In this document: piece by piece, positions 34,301-44,066 of the stretch | How positions within the stretch are numbered: the first letter of the stretch is position 1 | Layout of the letters: the number at the start of each line of letters is the position of its first letter | Assembly: GCA_011037195.1 (NCBI GenBank) | Contig: JAAEAF010000117.1 | Span: 62,001-126,000, forward strand | Direction of reading: 5' to 3' | Source: Triatoma infestans | Taxonomy: Eukaryota; Arthropoda; Insecta; Hemiptera; Reduviidae | DNA: 64,000 nt | Translations under genes and position numbers: made by a program | Notes under the pieces: generated by a model | The model's input: only the letters and a program-made list of their open reading frames with translations | The model's database searches: none | Told to the model about the DNA's origin: nothing

Positions 34301-37300
34301 AGTTAGCCGTTGCATCTTTGCTATGCTGCAAGTTAACCTGAACCATTTCTACCCTGTCAATCATAGTAATAAGTCAACTAATGTAAGAAATGGAACTTCT
34401 GACAAACTTGATAGCAGGCAGGAACAAAAATAAATGAATAATAATAAAATAAATAAATAAACAAATAATAATAAAATAAATAAATTTAAATAAATAAATA
34501 GACAAATAGATAAATATAAATAAAAAAATAAACAAACAAATAAATATAAATAAATAAATAAAAATAAAAATACCTGCATTACATATCTTTCCTTTTTCCT
34601 TTGACCACGTTTCAGAAATCGCCGCAGGAGGACAAGTCCTCCGCGGCTCCTCCTGACACGTTCTCCTCCAGAGCAAGCCTTCCCTGCCTCTGGATATTTT
34701 TCCAGATTCCCACCCATTAGTGCATCCAGGCCCTGGTCACCCGACTCTGGATGTACAGAGGAATTACCCCCACCACCGGTGGCCCCCTCCTCTAAGGGGC
34801 CCCCGGCTGACGAATTTAAAATTAAAAACATATAATAAGTAAAATTAAAATTTCATCTCCAGAGCTCTCCACCCTCCACGGAGCCTCACAATTTGGGACG
34901 CTTTGAAGAAGCGCCAGAGCTACCCTAGAGATATAGCGCCCAGGGATTGTGAGCCAAGGCCCACAATACCCGGGAGCTCACCCAGGCGTTCTTTACGCTA
35001 GCCGATTGACCAGAGCCGATGGGTTAGGCTCTGGCCGCCTGTTTAGTGGAGTCAGGAACCAAAGTGGATGGTTGGACTGCAAGGCACGCCGAGGAAACTT
35101 GCCTCCAGCGAGAACCTGCATCCTCAACCACCAGGACTTCCCTCCCCCACGACACAGGTATCCACACACGGCAAACATGTGGGTGGCACCAGCACGTGCC
35201 ACTGGCGTGTAAGACTGTAACTATTGTAAGTGTATAATGTTAAGGCGTTTAGGTGTAAGTGATGCAATATGAATTCCCACGGAGGCTCCGCAGCAAAAGA
35301 ATTCGCTGCAAGAGATTCAGGCCGCACATAAATTATGGCGACCCAAACAGAGGGCAGAAAAGTCTCCACCAACTCACACTCCTAATGGGAAAACCACTGC
35401 ACTTGTTAGTCTGTAATTGTAGCTGAGGAACGTGGGAGTGCTAGGTTCCCAAATAGCCCGAAGGCTACCCTCTGCGTTCACCCTCCAACTTAGCCACCGA
35501 CGCTTCCACAAAGTGGAGCGCAGATGTTTCCGGAGCCAGCGACGAGGACGCGTTGGATGGGCTAGAATGAGGTTCCGCGACGGAATAGCCGTCTCGAGAA
35601 ACATAGGGAAGTTTCACCCTATGTGAGTACGAATACTCCCTCAAACCTTTGGCTCCAATATCAGATAGAAATAACAGATAGAAATATTTTTTCTTTTTTT
35701 CTTACGCCAGCCTTTATGTAGGAAACGAATCCAATTTGGATCTGGCTGTGCAATAAATATTTCCCACTTTTATTATTACAGTTGTCAATATGTAATAATC
35801 GTAGGACAGAGCAAGAGAGAATGTGCTTCCTGCCCATTAGTTGCCCTGTGGGTAGATTGTCGTTTGGGACACCCCTTTTAGCAGTGGAATTTTGGTCAAA
35901 AGTATGGTTATTGTCGTGAGAGCCGCCCATAACGCGGAGAATAGAAAGAAGCAAAAGATTCAGCTTCTCCCAGATCCTATTGACTTTAATTCCATAGGAG
36001 AAATATTAATTTTGACAACCCTCTACTGGAAATAATTTATGGGTGTAAAATTTCAATGTCTCTTAGGGAGATTGGCGGGAAAACTTCAGGCATTTAGTTA
36101 TTCTACAAGAACCTAGGCTTTGATATTTTTTCTACCTTTTTACTGCCTACCATCTTAGACTCAACTCCAAATTATACTACCATCTTTACTAGGTTCCAAT
36201 TTTTTTTACTTTACTGAAGTCGGTATTCGATTACATACAAGTACAAAAAACCTGAATCAATTTGAGTTTAATTAACTGAAAGTGCTTGGGCCGATTGTGG
36301 CGGAAAACTTTCTCCCATTTACCAGTTTCAGCTAGTTAACGACCCTTTTCAACGTCCACCTGATTCAGAGCTAATTGGCAACAAGGAAAATGACTATTCT
36401 AGTATAAAAAATCACAATTATATTTCTGCTTATTTCTCACTTTTTTACTTACTTCTATAAAGAAAAATGAAAATCCAATTATATCTGTGCTTTTCCAATT
36501 TTTACTTTCTCTTATGTTTTTTTTAAATAGCACATATTTTAGTTAAAGATAAAAAGCCGTTTGTATTTGGTGTGACTGTAACTGCATTTTGAAAGCGCAT
36601 TATTTCAGCATCAAATTTTTTTTAAATAATAAAATTACTATCACTTATTAATTGGAGACCACTTTCATGAATGAACCTAAAAGGGATTAATTTTATATTC
36701 TCTAAAAGAGAATTTGAATACAGAAGTGAGCACCTGATGGGGCGTAAGAAACAAATTTTTTATTTAAAAATCATGAAGTAATGGAAAGTTTAAAGGAGAA
36801 ATAACATCTTTATGGAGGAGTCACATATTTTTATACAGTTTAACTTCAAAAAATTAGGATTATGTTTACCAGATAATGTGTTCTTAAGTACATTACAAGC
36901 TATAAATCGAAATTTATTAAAAAAATTATTCCTATTTCTCTTTATTTGAGTTTTTGTTAATCAGTGTGGTTGTGAACAACTCGTTCTGATAATCGTTGTT
37001 AAAATTTGCTAATCTGGTAACAGTATTAGTATTCTAAGTCTATATTTAAGAGTGAACATAAATATTTTTTTTCATATATTGTTGCTTTATAATAAATAAC
37101 TCAAAATCTTTCTTAAATTATTGCGTCTATTATCACTATTATCGTTCGAGAGAATTTTAAATACGATGTACAGTTTTATATTTATTCATTAATTGGAACA
37201 GGTGAAAAGAGTAGCAGCACCAATTGGAACCCTTCTGCAAAGGCTGACATTTTATCCAGGTGTGAAGAGAAAATAGGTCAGTTATATCGACATCGAGTTT

Positions 37301-40300
37301 CCGGACCAGGATCTTTTATACCTGATCCAGTGCCACGACCATCCCCTCCGTGTGCTAATAATTCAATACTTGTTAAACATTATCCACAATTCGAATTTAA
37401 TAGTAGATCTGTGAACAATATTTGGCACTGTCCTGGTGTAGTTGAACCAGATCCTCAAAAAAATGAAATCATAAATATTACTGGTGATGAAGATGATAAA
37501 ATTCTGTCAACTCATTCTGATGATTCTTCAAGACTTAAAATGAAAAGGGATTCTGGCAAAGGAAATGACAATGATATGCGCCCTGAGGAGAATGTAGTTT
37601 CAAGAATAGAAACTAGAATTCCAGTTCATGGCACTATTGGAACAAATATGTCAACTTATGAATCCTCTGCAGCATACAGAAGCGGTCATGAACAACCAGG
37701 CGACTATATTAACTGTTCTGAACCTTGGCAACAGTATGGCAGTGACGAAGGTAGGTCTCAGTACAATGCCAGTGATACTTCTTATGCTTTTTATCAACAG
37801 CCAGCAATAAATGCATCAGAAACGTATGACCCAAACAACTGGACCAATCCTGGGGGATTTAACAGTTTTGGTTATCAGCAACCTCAATTTGAAAATCAGC
37901 AATTGGTTCAATATCCAGTGGGCCACCAGCCAGTCGGTCCTTATACTCCGTATGTGAATAATTCAAATTATTTTGTTGGGCAAAATGAAAATTCTCAGTT
38001 TCCTGCAAGTGAATTTGTGCAGTACCCTGTAAATCAGGATATGTCACATTTTGCTGGCGGGACACAACCTGGTCAATGGTATCCACAGAATGAACAAAAT
38101 GTCCAGTTTCCAGAAACTGTCCAATATCCACTTAAACAAAGACCAAATGTTATTGGTAGCGATTCTAAAAATTCTCAATTGAAACATAGTACAAAGTTTT
38201 GCAATCCTAATCTCATTTCTTTAACAGGTAAAAAAGCTAGTTATGTAAACAAAGAATCGTCACCATCCAAAGAACAAATTAATTTCAACGAAGGAAAGCA
38301 AATATTGCCGGTTTCATCCAGTGATGATAGTAAAAACAAATCAAAGAATAGGTGTTTAATAACTCCAAAAATATATGATGATAAACAACAAGAAATAGCA
38401 GAAAAACATCCTGCAATGGAAAAGTTATTACAGCTAAATGGAAAGATTAGAATTATACAGATGAATGATGATAGAATTTACAATATTTTTAGTGATCTTG
38501 AAAATGGCCCTCAAATATATTCTTATGCATATTTTGTAAGGCATAGAATTTTATGGAGAAAAGATCTAAATGAATGTAAAATATATATTTCAGAACCCAT
38601 AGAAAAGGCAATGTTAACCTTACTTCATGAAACTTTTCATGATTTGAATGAAATAAAACTGGAAGATTTAGCAAAAAAGTATTTAACAGTTGTTCCAAGA
38701 ATTCAGGAAAAGCTCAGATATACTATCCGAAGTTGCGCTTTATGTAGGAAAGAGGGAAGCCCAAAAAGGATAGTTGTACAAAGCTCATTGCGAAGATCCC
38801 GTAGTCCTCGTAACAGAAGTAATAGAAGTCCTTTAACACACGCTGCAAGAAGTAATAGAAGTCGTAGTCCATCAAAAAAGTGTCAATTACGTCAATTAAG
38901 TCCACCTAAGAAAACGCCATCAAAGAGTATTAGCAGCCCTACTCATTACTCAAGTCCAAATGTTTCTAAGGATAGATTTGGTCCGGGTAGAGATAAATCG
39001 CTAGGCGCTTATCTTCAAAGACATGAGAGCAGATCATTAAAACGAAGTTATGATAGTCGATCAAGAGCTGGAAGAGATCGAAGTCGTCGCCGATCGAAGC
39101 ACAGAAGAAGTTCATCTTATGATAAACATCGTAAGGAACGAACAGACAGTAATCTCAAAAAGAAAAGTAGGTCAGAAGAATCGCCTGAAGTGGAAGCAAT
39201 TGCTGTAATTAAGCTACCGTCAAAGAATATAGAAGTCATAGATTTGGTAGAGGAAGAAATCAATGAATCAGAGGACCAGTGGATTTCTTATGATTCTGTA
39301 GGTTCAGAAAGTGAAGAAGAGACAAGAGGTAAAGAAGAATGTAGTAAAACTGGAAAGATCCATGACTCGAAAAAAGAAAAGCAAAAGATTGAGGGAAGTA
39401 AAAATAACAAAAATGAAATCAAAACTGATATAAGTAATTTAGATGTTAATAAAACACAAGGATCGGTAGGAAATACAAAAGATTTGAATGATGTACAGAA
39501 AAGTGATTGCACTAAGTTAAAAGAGAAGGAAAATGAGACTCAAACACGAGTGGATTCTGATGAAAGGAAAGAAGAAAACAAAATACAAAAGGAAAGTATG
39601 GATTCGCAAAAACATACTGAGATAAAAATTATAAATGATCAGAAATCAGAAAGTAGTATAGAGGAACATACTGTTGTTGTTCAGAACCGAGATCAGAAGG
39701 AAGAGAAAGAGAATGTTAATAAAATAAACAGTAACCAGAAAGACAGCAACAGTTCACCGAAACAAGAAGATCAACTTGAGAAAGATCATGTAAAGAAGCA
39801 GGATGAAAAAAAAGAACAAGAAAGTAATAATAAAGATAGATCGGATAAAAAGTCAGCTGAAAAAGTTATAATGGTGAAGAAGGAACACTGTGAAGAAGGT
39901 ATTGAGACTAATCAGAAACAACAATGTGAAGATGAGAAAAAAGCTAACAATACAAATACTAATCTACAAGAAGTAGAAGGTAAAATGTTGCAGACAGATA
40001 TCAAACAAAAGAAGGAAGAAATCAGTGAAAATACAAATTCAAATAAACAAGAAAATAAACCGCCAGTTAAATTGGACTTCAAAACAAGAGTTCGAAATAT
40101 TCAGTTAGAAAATAATGAATTAAAGGATATTATTCATTTTATAGAATCTAATGAACAGGATAAAAATGTTGATTCCTGTTATTTAATAAAAGGTGGAATG
40201 CTATGTAAAAAATGTCAAATAGGTGATAAGAGCGAGGTACGTATTGTAGCTACAAATGAGCAAATAAATAATTTAGTTTATGCCGTTCATACCATGTCAT

Positions 40301-40416
40301 CAAGTCATGCATCATTGCAGAAAACATTATTGCTTTTTAATAAGCATTTTGTATCAATGCCTGATATTGAAAAAGTTGTTGAAGAGGTTGTTAATGGTTG
40401 CCACATTTGTAATTAG
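16363..40416 (+). CDS. Ser/Arg-rich protein with two integrase-type HHCC (H2C2) zinc-binding modules, 5 coding exons
   Basis: Exons 16355-17021, 17581-17704, 18214-18696, 28358-28418 and 37202-40416 join in phase. From ATG 16363 this gives 4542 nt, or about 1513 residues; an upstream start is possible because a splice acceptor precedes 16355. Residues 262-422 are RS-like, with a proline run and KKKK-type basic signals. Residues 670-755 are Gln/Pro/Tyr-rich with recurring VQYP. Module 1 has His918, His922, Cys954 and Cys957. Residues 969-1100 are Arg/Ser-rich. VIDLVEEE (1121) resembles a SUMO-interaction motif. Residues 1130-1400 are a charged Lys/Glu region. Module 2 has His1472, His1478, Cys1509 and Cys1512, ending one residue before the stop, and is preceded by YLIKGGMLCKK. 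The HHCC spacing fits Integrase_H2C2. A nuclear role is inferred. The function is unknown, and no DDE catalytic core is present. Confidence 0.88.
18697..20831. other. Intron of the zinc-binding gene, nothing recognised
   Basis: This is the first part of a 9.7 kb intron. No transposon protein, RNA gene or shared repeat was recognised before the BEL/Pao LTR at 20832. Confidence 0.5.
20832..21100 (-). repeat. 3' LTR of the BEL/Pao element
   Basis: The plus strand starts TGCATCGGAATGAGTTGCC and ends GTACCAAACA. It aligns with 27826-28092 throughout, including CTACACATATCAGTGTT and CACCATTACCAACAAAACCA. Confidence 0.85.
21690..24000 (-). pseudogene. BEL/Pao pol remnant (protease, RT, integrase)
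   Basis: From the 5' side on the minus strand: a retropepsin-like frame at 23947-23726 (active-site region ILDKGSELNLL, where the normal DSG has become DKG); a segment at 23595-23407 with LADPCFN; RT start at 23129-22944 (YYLPHHPILK, RVIFNAS); RT catalytic region at 22526-22305 with YMDDVMTG and FGYELRKWC; and integrase at 21953-21699 with NGSNFVGAYNELKKF and WPHFKGLWEAGVK. Multiple stops and frameshifts separate these blocks, so it is inactive. The motif set and the Y-x-DD-x-x-TG form are typical of Pao-type pol. Confidence 0.85.
24456..25694 (-). mobile_element. Mariner transposon, decayed, nested in BEL/Pao
   Basis: Imperfect inverted ends (GGGCAAGGTTTAAAGTTTTC near 24472 and its inverse around 25665-25690) bracket a transposase remnant on the minus strand. 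The N-terminus near 25520 starts MNKLEYRSVIKFFVLDG. Frames at 25205-24945 carry KLCARWVPHLLNAD, FLRRFVTMDETVAH and YTPK-like FTPKTNQ. The frame at 24973-24740 carries SIDYLPKGQTINGEYYAHL and KRPGL. The second catalytic motif is scrambled (SSGQCTPPH where HHDNAPCH is expected) and part of the core is missing, so the copy is inactive. It inserted after the BEL/Pao element. Confidence 0.85.
25695..27825 (-). pseudogene. BEL/Pao gag and 5' leader remnant
   Basis: Between the mariner and the 5' LTR, a minus-strand stretch at about 26330-26170 reads as gag (CSLKRIWDKFWSVQDEMKM), while the zinc-knuckle side of gag lies left of the mariner near 24080-24000. The remainder to 27825 is A+T-rich with no clear frame and would be leader sequence or insertions. 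Confidence 0.55.
27826..28092 (-). repeat. 5' LTR of the BEL/Pao element
   Basis: The plus strand starts TGTAGCGGAATGAGTTGCC and ends AAAACCAAACA, so it has TG...CA ends on the minus strand. It is the partner of 20832-21100. Confidence 0.85.
28358..28418 (+). CDS. 61-nt internal exon of the zinc-binding gene
   Basis: A pyrimidine-rich CTCAACTGTTACAG acceptor precedes 28358 and a GTAAAC donor follows 28418. The exon encodes LLADRNVSISTLLEAAIGSA plus one base. It enters in phase 0 and leaves in phase 1, exactly the phase change needed between the exon ending at 18696 (phase 0) and the exon starting at 37202 (needs one carried base). That fit is the main reason for including it. Confidence 0.85.
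28600..29100. other. Intron, nothing recognised
   Basis: A+T-rich intron with a short (TA)n run at 28608-28620 and no convincing element. Confidence 0.4.
29110..29480 (-). repeat. Repeat family A, inverted partial copy
   Basis: The minus strand carries the ACTTCCGGT marker (29430-29440), an ATTCCGAGTT-like segment, the GAAAATTTTC...GAAATG-type segment and the GGAGCCGTTTTTGAGAAAAT segment (29200). The order is the same as in the full copies, covering roughly one internal unit. Confidence 0.7.
29958..30075 (+). repeat. tRNA-like SINE head, degenerate
   Basis: ATCAGCTCAGTGGTAGCAC resembles the A box and D-arm of a tRNA gene and of the better copy at 60158. The downstream B box cannot be recognised. 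It sits in the last intron of the zinc-binding gene. Confidence 0.45.
30163..30490 (-). repeat. TATA-bearing repeat family B, copy 1
   Basis: Read on the minus strand, it contains GCAGGCTAGAGTGGG, then CCTGTATATAAGCC (a TATA-like site), ATCAGATTCAACCATA, ACATCGCATCG and AAGTCCAGTGCAGT in this order, matching 58230-58535. Pyrimidine/purine dinucleotide runs (GAGAGA) precede the TATA. It could be a solo LTR of an unrecognised element or the body of a SINE. Confidence 0.7.
30707..34364 (-). pseudogene. LINE ORF2: endonuclease, reverse transcriptase, RNase H, Cys/His knuckle
   Basis: The endonuclease begins near 34350 (VQVNLQHSKDATANLC, ILIQEPYAFKG) and continues at 34100-33240 with GCDANAHHVVWGS and EASISDHGMIRF. 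RT spans 33179-31702, with the palm motif VQAYADDGVILL and FLGVVLDSKLNWSEHVK. RNase H lies at 31640-31150 with WYTDGSRMNGRSGA, VFQGEVYAI, CSDSQAALKAL and PGHMGIFGNEEVDRFA. The knuckle has CSVCETEEETPMHLMTNC near 30900. Key catalytic residues are present, but frame breaks occur near 34100, 33200-33240, 32600 and 31740, so as read it is not a single open frame. Sequencing indels could account for some breaks. Confidence 0.9.
34361..34831 (-). pseudogene. Possible ORF1 end of the LINE, interrupted by A/T microsatellite
   Basis: The frame reads a Gly/Glu-rich and Arg-rich segment (34831-34590), then runs into translated (AAAT)n sequence. It directly precedes ORF2, so it may be the C-terminus of ORF1 or leader. 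No RRM or CCHC motif can be seen. Confidence 0.35.
34437..34572. repeat. (AAAT)n-like simple repeat inside the LINE
   Basis: About 135 bases made almost only of AAATA, AAAT and AACAAAT units interrupt the LINE between the ORF1-like region and ORF2. Confidence 0.9.
34860..35653 (-). other. G+C-rich 5' region of the LINE
   Basis: Base composition is clearly richer in G+C than the flanking intron. Open frames on both strands are short and mutually overlapping. It is inside the target-duplication bounds and is therefore LINE 5'UTR or ORF1 sequence, not a host exon. Confidence 0.6.
35669..37201. other. Remainder of last intron of the zinc-binding gene
   Basis: A+T-rich; no element recognised. 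It ends at the acceptor AACAG at 37197-37201. Confidence 0.5.
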
Positions 40417-40436
40417 TGAATAATGATTGTTTATGT

Positions 40437-40442
40437 AATAAA
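40437..40442 (+). terminator. Candidate polyadenylation signal of the zinc-binding gene
   Basis: AATAAA lies 21 bases after the stop codon at 40414-40416. It would give a very short 3'UTR. Further AATAAA motifs occur downstream in A+T-rich DNA, so the functional site is not certain. Confidence 0.45.
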
Positions 40443-43400
40443 AACAAAGATTTTAAATTACAAATATTTAATTATTATTGTAAGTTAATTCATTCCTATA
40501 TTTTAACATTTAAGTTTTGTATAGCTCTTTTCAGATTTGTAAATATTTATTTATAATGTAAGTGATGGATTATTTAGGTGTATTTTTGTGTTTTTTTTTT
40601 TTGCAAATACAGTGCCATTAATGATTTGATTGTTTTAAGATATCGATAATTTTTATTATTTATTTAAGATTTTTCTGTTTCTTTTTCCCCTAATGATAAC
40701 TTTTTCCTCCAAAAAAAAACATATATCGCACCTTTAGTAATGTGTGTAGAATCTTTTCACAAAGCAAAATTTATTTGAATATAATTTTTTTTTTTCCTAC
40801 GCCGGATACTGCTTGCTTATCCGCGTTTGCATTTGAAAATAATGATAAATAAAAAAAAATTAGGTGTTTGCTGAATGAATAAGCCATGATTTTCAAAATT
40901 TCAAATTATGATTGAATCATTTGTAAGTGGTCCAGTTGAAACATGAGCTAAACATTTGCATGAAAGAAATGTGTAAGGAACATTTTAACGCTTTTTAACA
41001 GACTTTTTTTTTTTGACAAGATTTTAAATTTCAATTGAAAATTTTGGAAAAATGATCTGTATTCTTATTTTTGTTAAAGTCATTTTTTAAATACTTTCTT
41101 TGTTTTGTTTTTTAAGAACTAATGCTATGTAAATATATCTGAAACTAATGTGCTCTTTTCTCGCTTTTGGTCTTAGAGCTATTTACTCTATTATGATATT
41201 GCTAGACTAGAAACTGTAAGAAGATAAAAGCCATAAAAAAACAAGAAGCCAAGGAAGAAGGAGTTTTCGGAAAGAAAAAACCAGATAGACATTTTGACTG
41301 TAGAAAATAATATTCTGAGCAGAAATATCTACCCAATCAATTTGTACGGCTTCTTATACTGAATACAAGGAACAAAGGAACATTGTTATATTGATAAGTA
41401 GTATGTGTGATAGAAAAGAATAAAGTATGGTAAAGGGATGGGCAAAAACGAGGATGATTATTTAAAGATATAATCCAAACTCTTAAAACTTGATAATTAC
41501 CAAATCTTGGAAAATAGCTTGATTATGATCTGCATGAAAAGGAACATTGTGCTTTATACTTTTTTGGGATAATTGTAAAACAATTTTAGACTTGGGAAGG
41601 ATTGTGATTCTCTGGGCATTCATGTTTTGAGCAATATATCTTTCAACTTTCATTTCTGCAGCCACCACAATGCGAAACACAACAGACTTTATATATGGTA
41701 TAAACCACAAATATTCTGAAAAAACGATATAAGCCGAAGAGCCCTGTGTTTAGCAACAGACAATTAATTGGTAGGCCACAGGCCAACTCCTTCAGTTAGC
41801 TGACATAAAATTCACTAGATTTCATATGATTCTCATGGCATCTAACAGACTACACAAAATCTTAATATGTATTTTGATTTATTATATATTTTTTTTCTAT
41901 TTACCAAATTTTAATCTGTTCATGAGATGGTATTTATAAATACCATGACTGGTCGTGGCACCAGAGAAATTCCTAAATCGGTGAATATGTGGTTGGGACC
42001 ACAATGCTGGATAAAATCCCAGAGAAATTATCAAATCGCTAAGAGAAATACTACACTTTTAAAATGCGAAATGTCTTGGACTTTACTTTTTTGTAAAAAT
42101 TTTTTAGCAAAAAAAAGTTGGTCATTTAAGAATGATTATAAAATCATGTTTTAAGAACTTTTAATTTTTCTTAAGTGTGAAATCCTGAAAAATTCATTTC
42201 CTCAGTTAAAGGTGTGATATATATATTTTTTCTTTACTCCATAAATTTTCTTTATTTAATGAAAAATCCAATATTTTTATCTTAATAAATACGGTACAGT
42301 ACTACTAGTAAAATCATGTAAATTGAAATAGCAGATGAATTTTTCTTGTTATTTGTTCAAATATTTATATATTTAATGGAATTCAATTGAAATTAGATGG
42401 CTAAAAATATTTACTTAGTAAATGAAGCAATTATTCTGTCTATCCATTAATTTCTTTATATTTCTTTGTAAAAAAAAAAAAAAAATTAGTAAATCAGAAA
42501 CCATTTAGCTGAGTCATTTATGTAATAATTTGATTATAAAACATATAATCAAATCTTTTTATTCGTTTGTAACACAGCTCTAAATATGTTAAAGTGCGGT
42601 TTTTAATTTTAGTTATGAATTGTAACATTTATAGTAGAAAACTGCAATTTAGATTGTGTATATATGTATACATTACTCGATTCTGGGGATTTTATGATTT
42701 TTGTGTATTAAATAAAAAAAAGTTTTTATTTTATATGCTTGTTTTGTTTAATACCTTTTTATAATAACTGTAATCTAGATATAGCAAAGACAGCTCAGAT
42801 TAAGCATTTTCTTATCTGTACTATTTCTACTCTCTTGAGTGGTGGTATAAAATAGCAGAGAACATTTCGAATTTTTGACAAAATCTCTCCGGAATTATCT
42901 CCCGTTTTACTGAAAACAGGAATTTCCGCTTATTATCATAGATTTTTACCGCTGGTTCCACCATCCATATATATTAACATATGTCAATATAAAAATAATT
43001 GTAAGAAAAATATGTTAAAGCAATAAGAGTTGAATTATTTTTACTTTTGTTGAGGTAGCAATACTATGTTTATTCTGCCGGTCAAATCGTAACTGATAGG
43101 ATGATGAGAAAAGTTAGTTTCTAATGCGTTGTTTTATTTTTTTATCTATGATTAATGGAATAAGGGATTGATTCCGTACTGGATCATCTTAAAACATGAA
43201 AACTATGGATTTTCAGTATTTTTATGTTTGATTTTCAACAATTATAAATAAAAAAATCCTGAATCAATAAATGAACAAACCTTATAAAGATTAATTAAGT
43301 GTTTTATGTAAGCGGTTAAGCTTAACTAAACTTTAATAACTAGTACTCTTAAAGACATTTATCTCAAATTAGGCCACATTAAATTTTAGCTAAGAATGAT

Positions 43401-43900
43401 TGAAATAAACAAACGGGTAAGAAATTTTTTGAGACAAACGTCTCACTTTATATCTTGCTGTTTTTCTGTCGTATATAGTGCCCTACACTATGGATTTGGG
43501 ATTCAAGGTAAGTGATCTTTTTTTTTAAGTGATGTAATTAAAGAATACAACAAAAAATGTTGAATTTTTCTGCATTTTCTTTAAATATTTATTTTTTTTT
43601 TTTGCAGTCTTTTTATTTAAAAAAAAAAAAAAACCAAAAACAAGTTGTATGTATAAAATACTTCAACTTTTTTAGAATTGATAATCTAATTATTAAATAA
43701 TTGGTAACACATTATTTGTGTTTTTATAATCATCTTGGATAGCATTTGCAAAATTTATTTTTAATGTAGTAATTATTTTTATATTCTTAAGAGTTTTTGT
43801 AGTCCATTTAATGTATTCTTAGTTTTTTTTGCATAAACTACTGGAAAACCAAAATTCTGCTATTTTTAGATTGGAGTTTGGAAAAAGATTTCTACTAGTC
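40443..43900. other. Intergenic, no gene recognised
   Basis: Only short A+T-biased frames and homopolymers are present. A short ATG-led segment ending in a good donor (ATGGATTTGGGATTCAAG then GTAAGT, 43492-43515) was seen but could not be tied to any gene. Confidence 0.45.
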
Positions 43901-43940
43901 TCAGAGACATTTTCCGTGGTAGCCTGCTTCATTTTGTGGT

Positions 43941-43980
43941 CATCGACCGGTTTTCGGGCGTTTCGCCCATCTTCAGGATG
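43941..43980 (-). ncRNA. Hammerhead-like ribozyme motif, left arm of palindrome
   Basis: Minus strand, in order: CATC (stem I), core CTGAAGA, one unpaired base, stem II GGGCG-AAA-CGCCC, GAAA plus one extra A, ACCGGT (self-complementary stem III), C17, GATG (stem I, pairs with CATC). Predicted cleavage lies between 43945 and 43944. The deviations are the extra base before stem II and the extra A after GAAA. A dimer-type minimal hammerhead is inferred. Confidence 0.6.
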
Positions 43981-43990
43981 CTTTTTTCAG

Positions 43991-44032
43991 GGTCCTGAAG
44001 ATGGGCGAACGCCCGAAACCGGTCGATGACCA
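43991..44032 (+). ncRNA. Hammerhead-like ribozyme motif, right arm of palindrome
   Basis: CTGAAGA at 43995-44001, stem II GGGCG-AA-CGCCC, GAAA at 44015-44018, ACCGGT stem III, C17 at 44024. Stem I is short: GGTC upstream against GATGACC downstream, pairing partially. It shares the unpaired base between A9 and stem II with the other copies. Confidence 0.6.
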
Positions 44033-44066
44033 CAAAATGAAGCAGGCTACCACGGAAAATGTCTCT

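Larger units (their letters stand above)
30606..35653 (-). mobile_element. Near-complete LINE (RNase H-bearing, LOA/R1/I-like) with 15-bp target duplication
   Basis: The sequence CCAATATCAGATAGA occurs perfectly at both borders (30591-30605 and 35654-35668), so the inserted DNA is 30606-35653, about 5.05 kb. On the minus strand it ends in a (TAA)n tail, as in I- and LOA-type elements. ORF2 has endonuclease, RT, RNase H and a C-terminal Cys/His knuckle. The 5' part (34860-35653) is G+C-rich leader and ORF1-like sequence. It sits antisense in the last intron of the zinc-binding gene, between exons 28418 and 37202. The perfect duplication indicates recent insertion. Confidence 0.9.
43903..44066. 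repeat. Long palindrome: two inverted copies of a Penelope-type terminal fragment
   Basis: The left arm (about 43903-43979) is the near-perfect inverse of the right arm (about 43991-44066), with a T-rich centre of about 11 bases. Each arm holds a hammerhead-like core (see 43941 and 43991) and a shared downstream piece (GACCACAAAATGAAGCAGGC). The same downstream piece recurs at 61146-61200. Confidence 0.95.

Noticed and set aside
34949..35626. Several overlapping frames of 60-90 codons in the G+C-rich block
   Set aside because: They lie inside the target-duplication bounds of the LINE, occur on both strands, and show no domain.
37202..37212. Alternative acceptor GAAAAG before AGTAGC that would fit phase 0 directly after exon 18696
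   Set aside because: It has no pyrimidine tract, and the 61-nt exon at 28358 with strong splice signals explains the phase better.
37330..40416. Treating the long frame from a GTG at 37330 as a complete gene
   Set aside because: The open frame continues upstream to a splice acceptor at 37201, and upstream exons join it in phase; the GTG is internal.
41483..41710. 75-codon minus-strand frame
   Set aside because: No recognisable motif, no splice or promoter context, and composition like the surrounding A+T-rich DNA.
43492..43515. Mini exon ATG plus five codons ending in GTAAGT
   Set aside because: No partner exon in a compatible phase; downstream acceptors (45672, 48151) lead to early stops.
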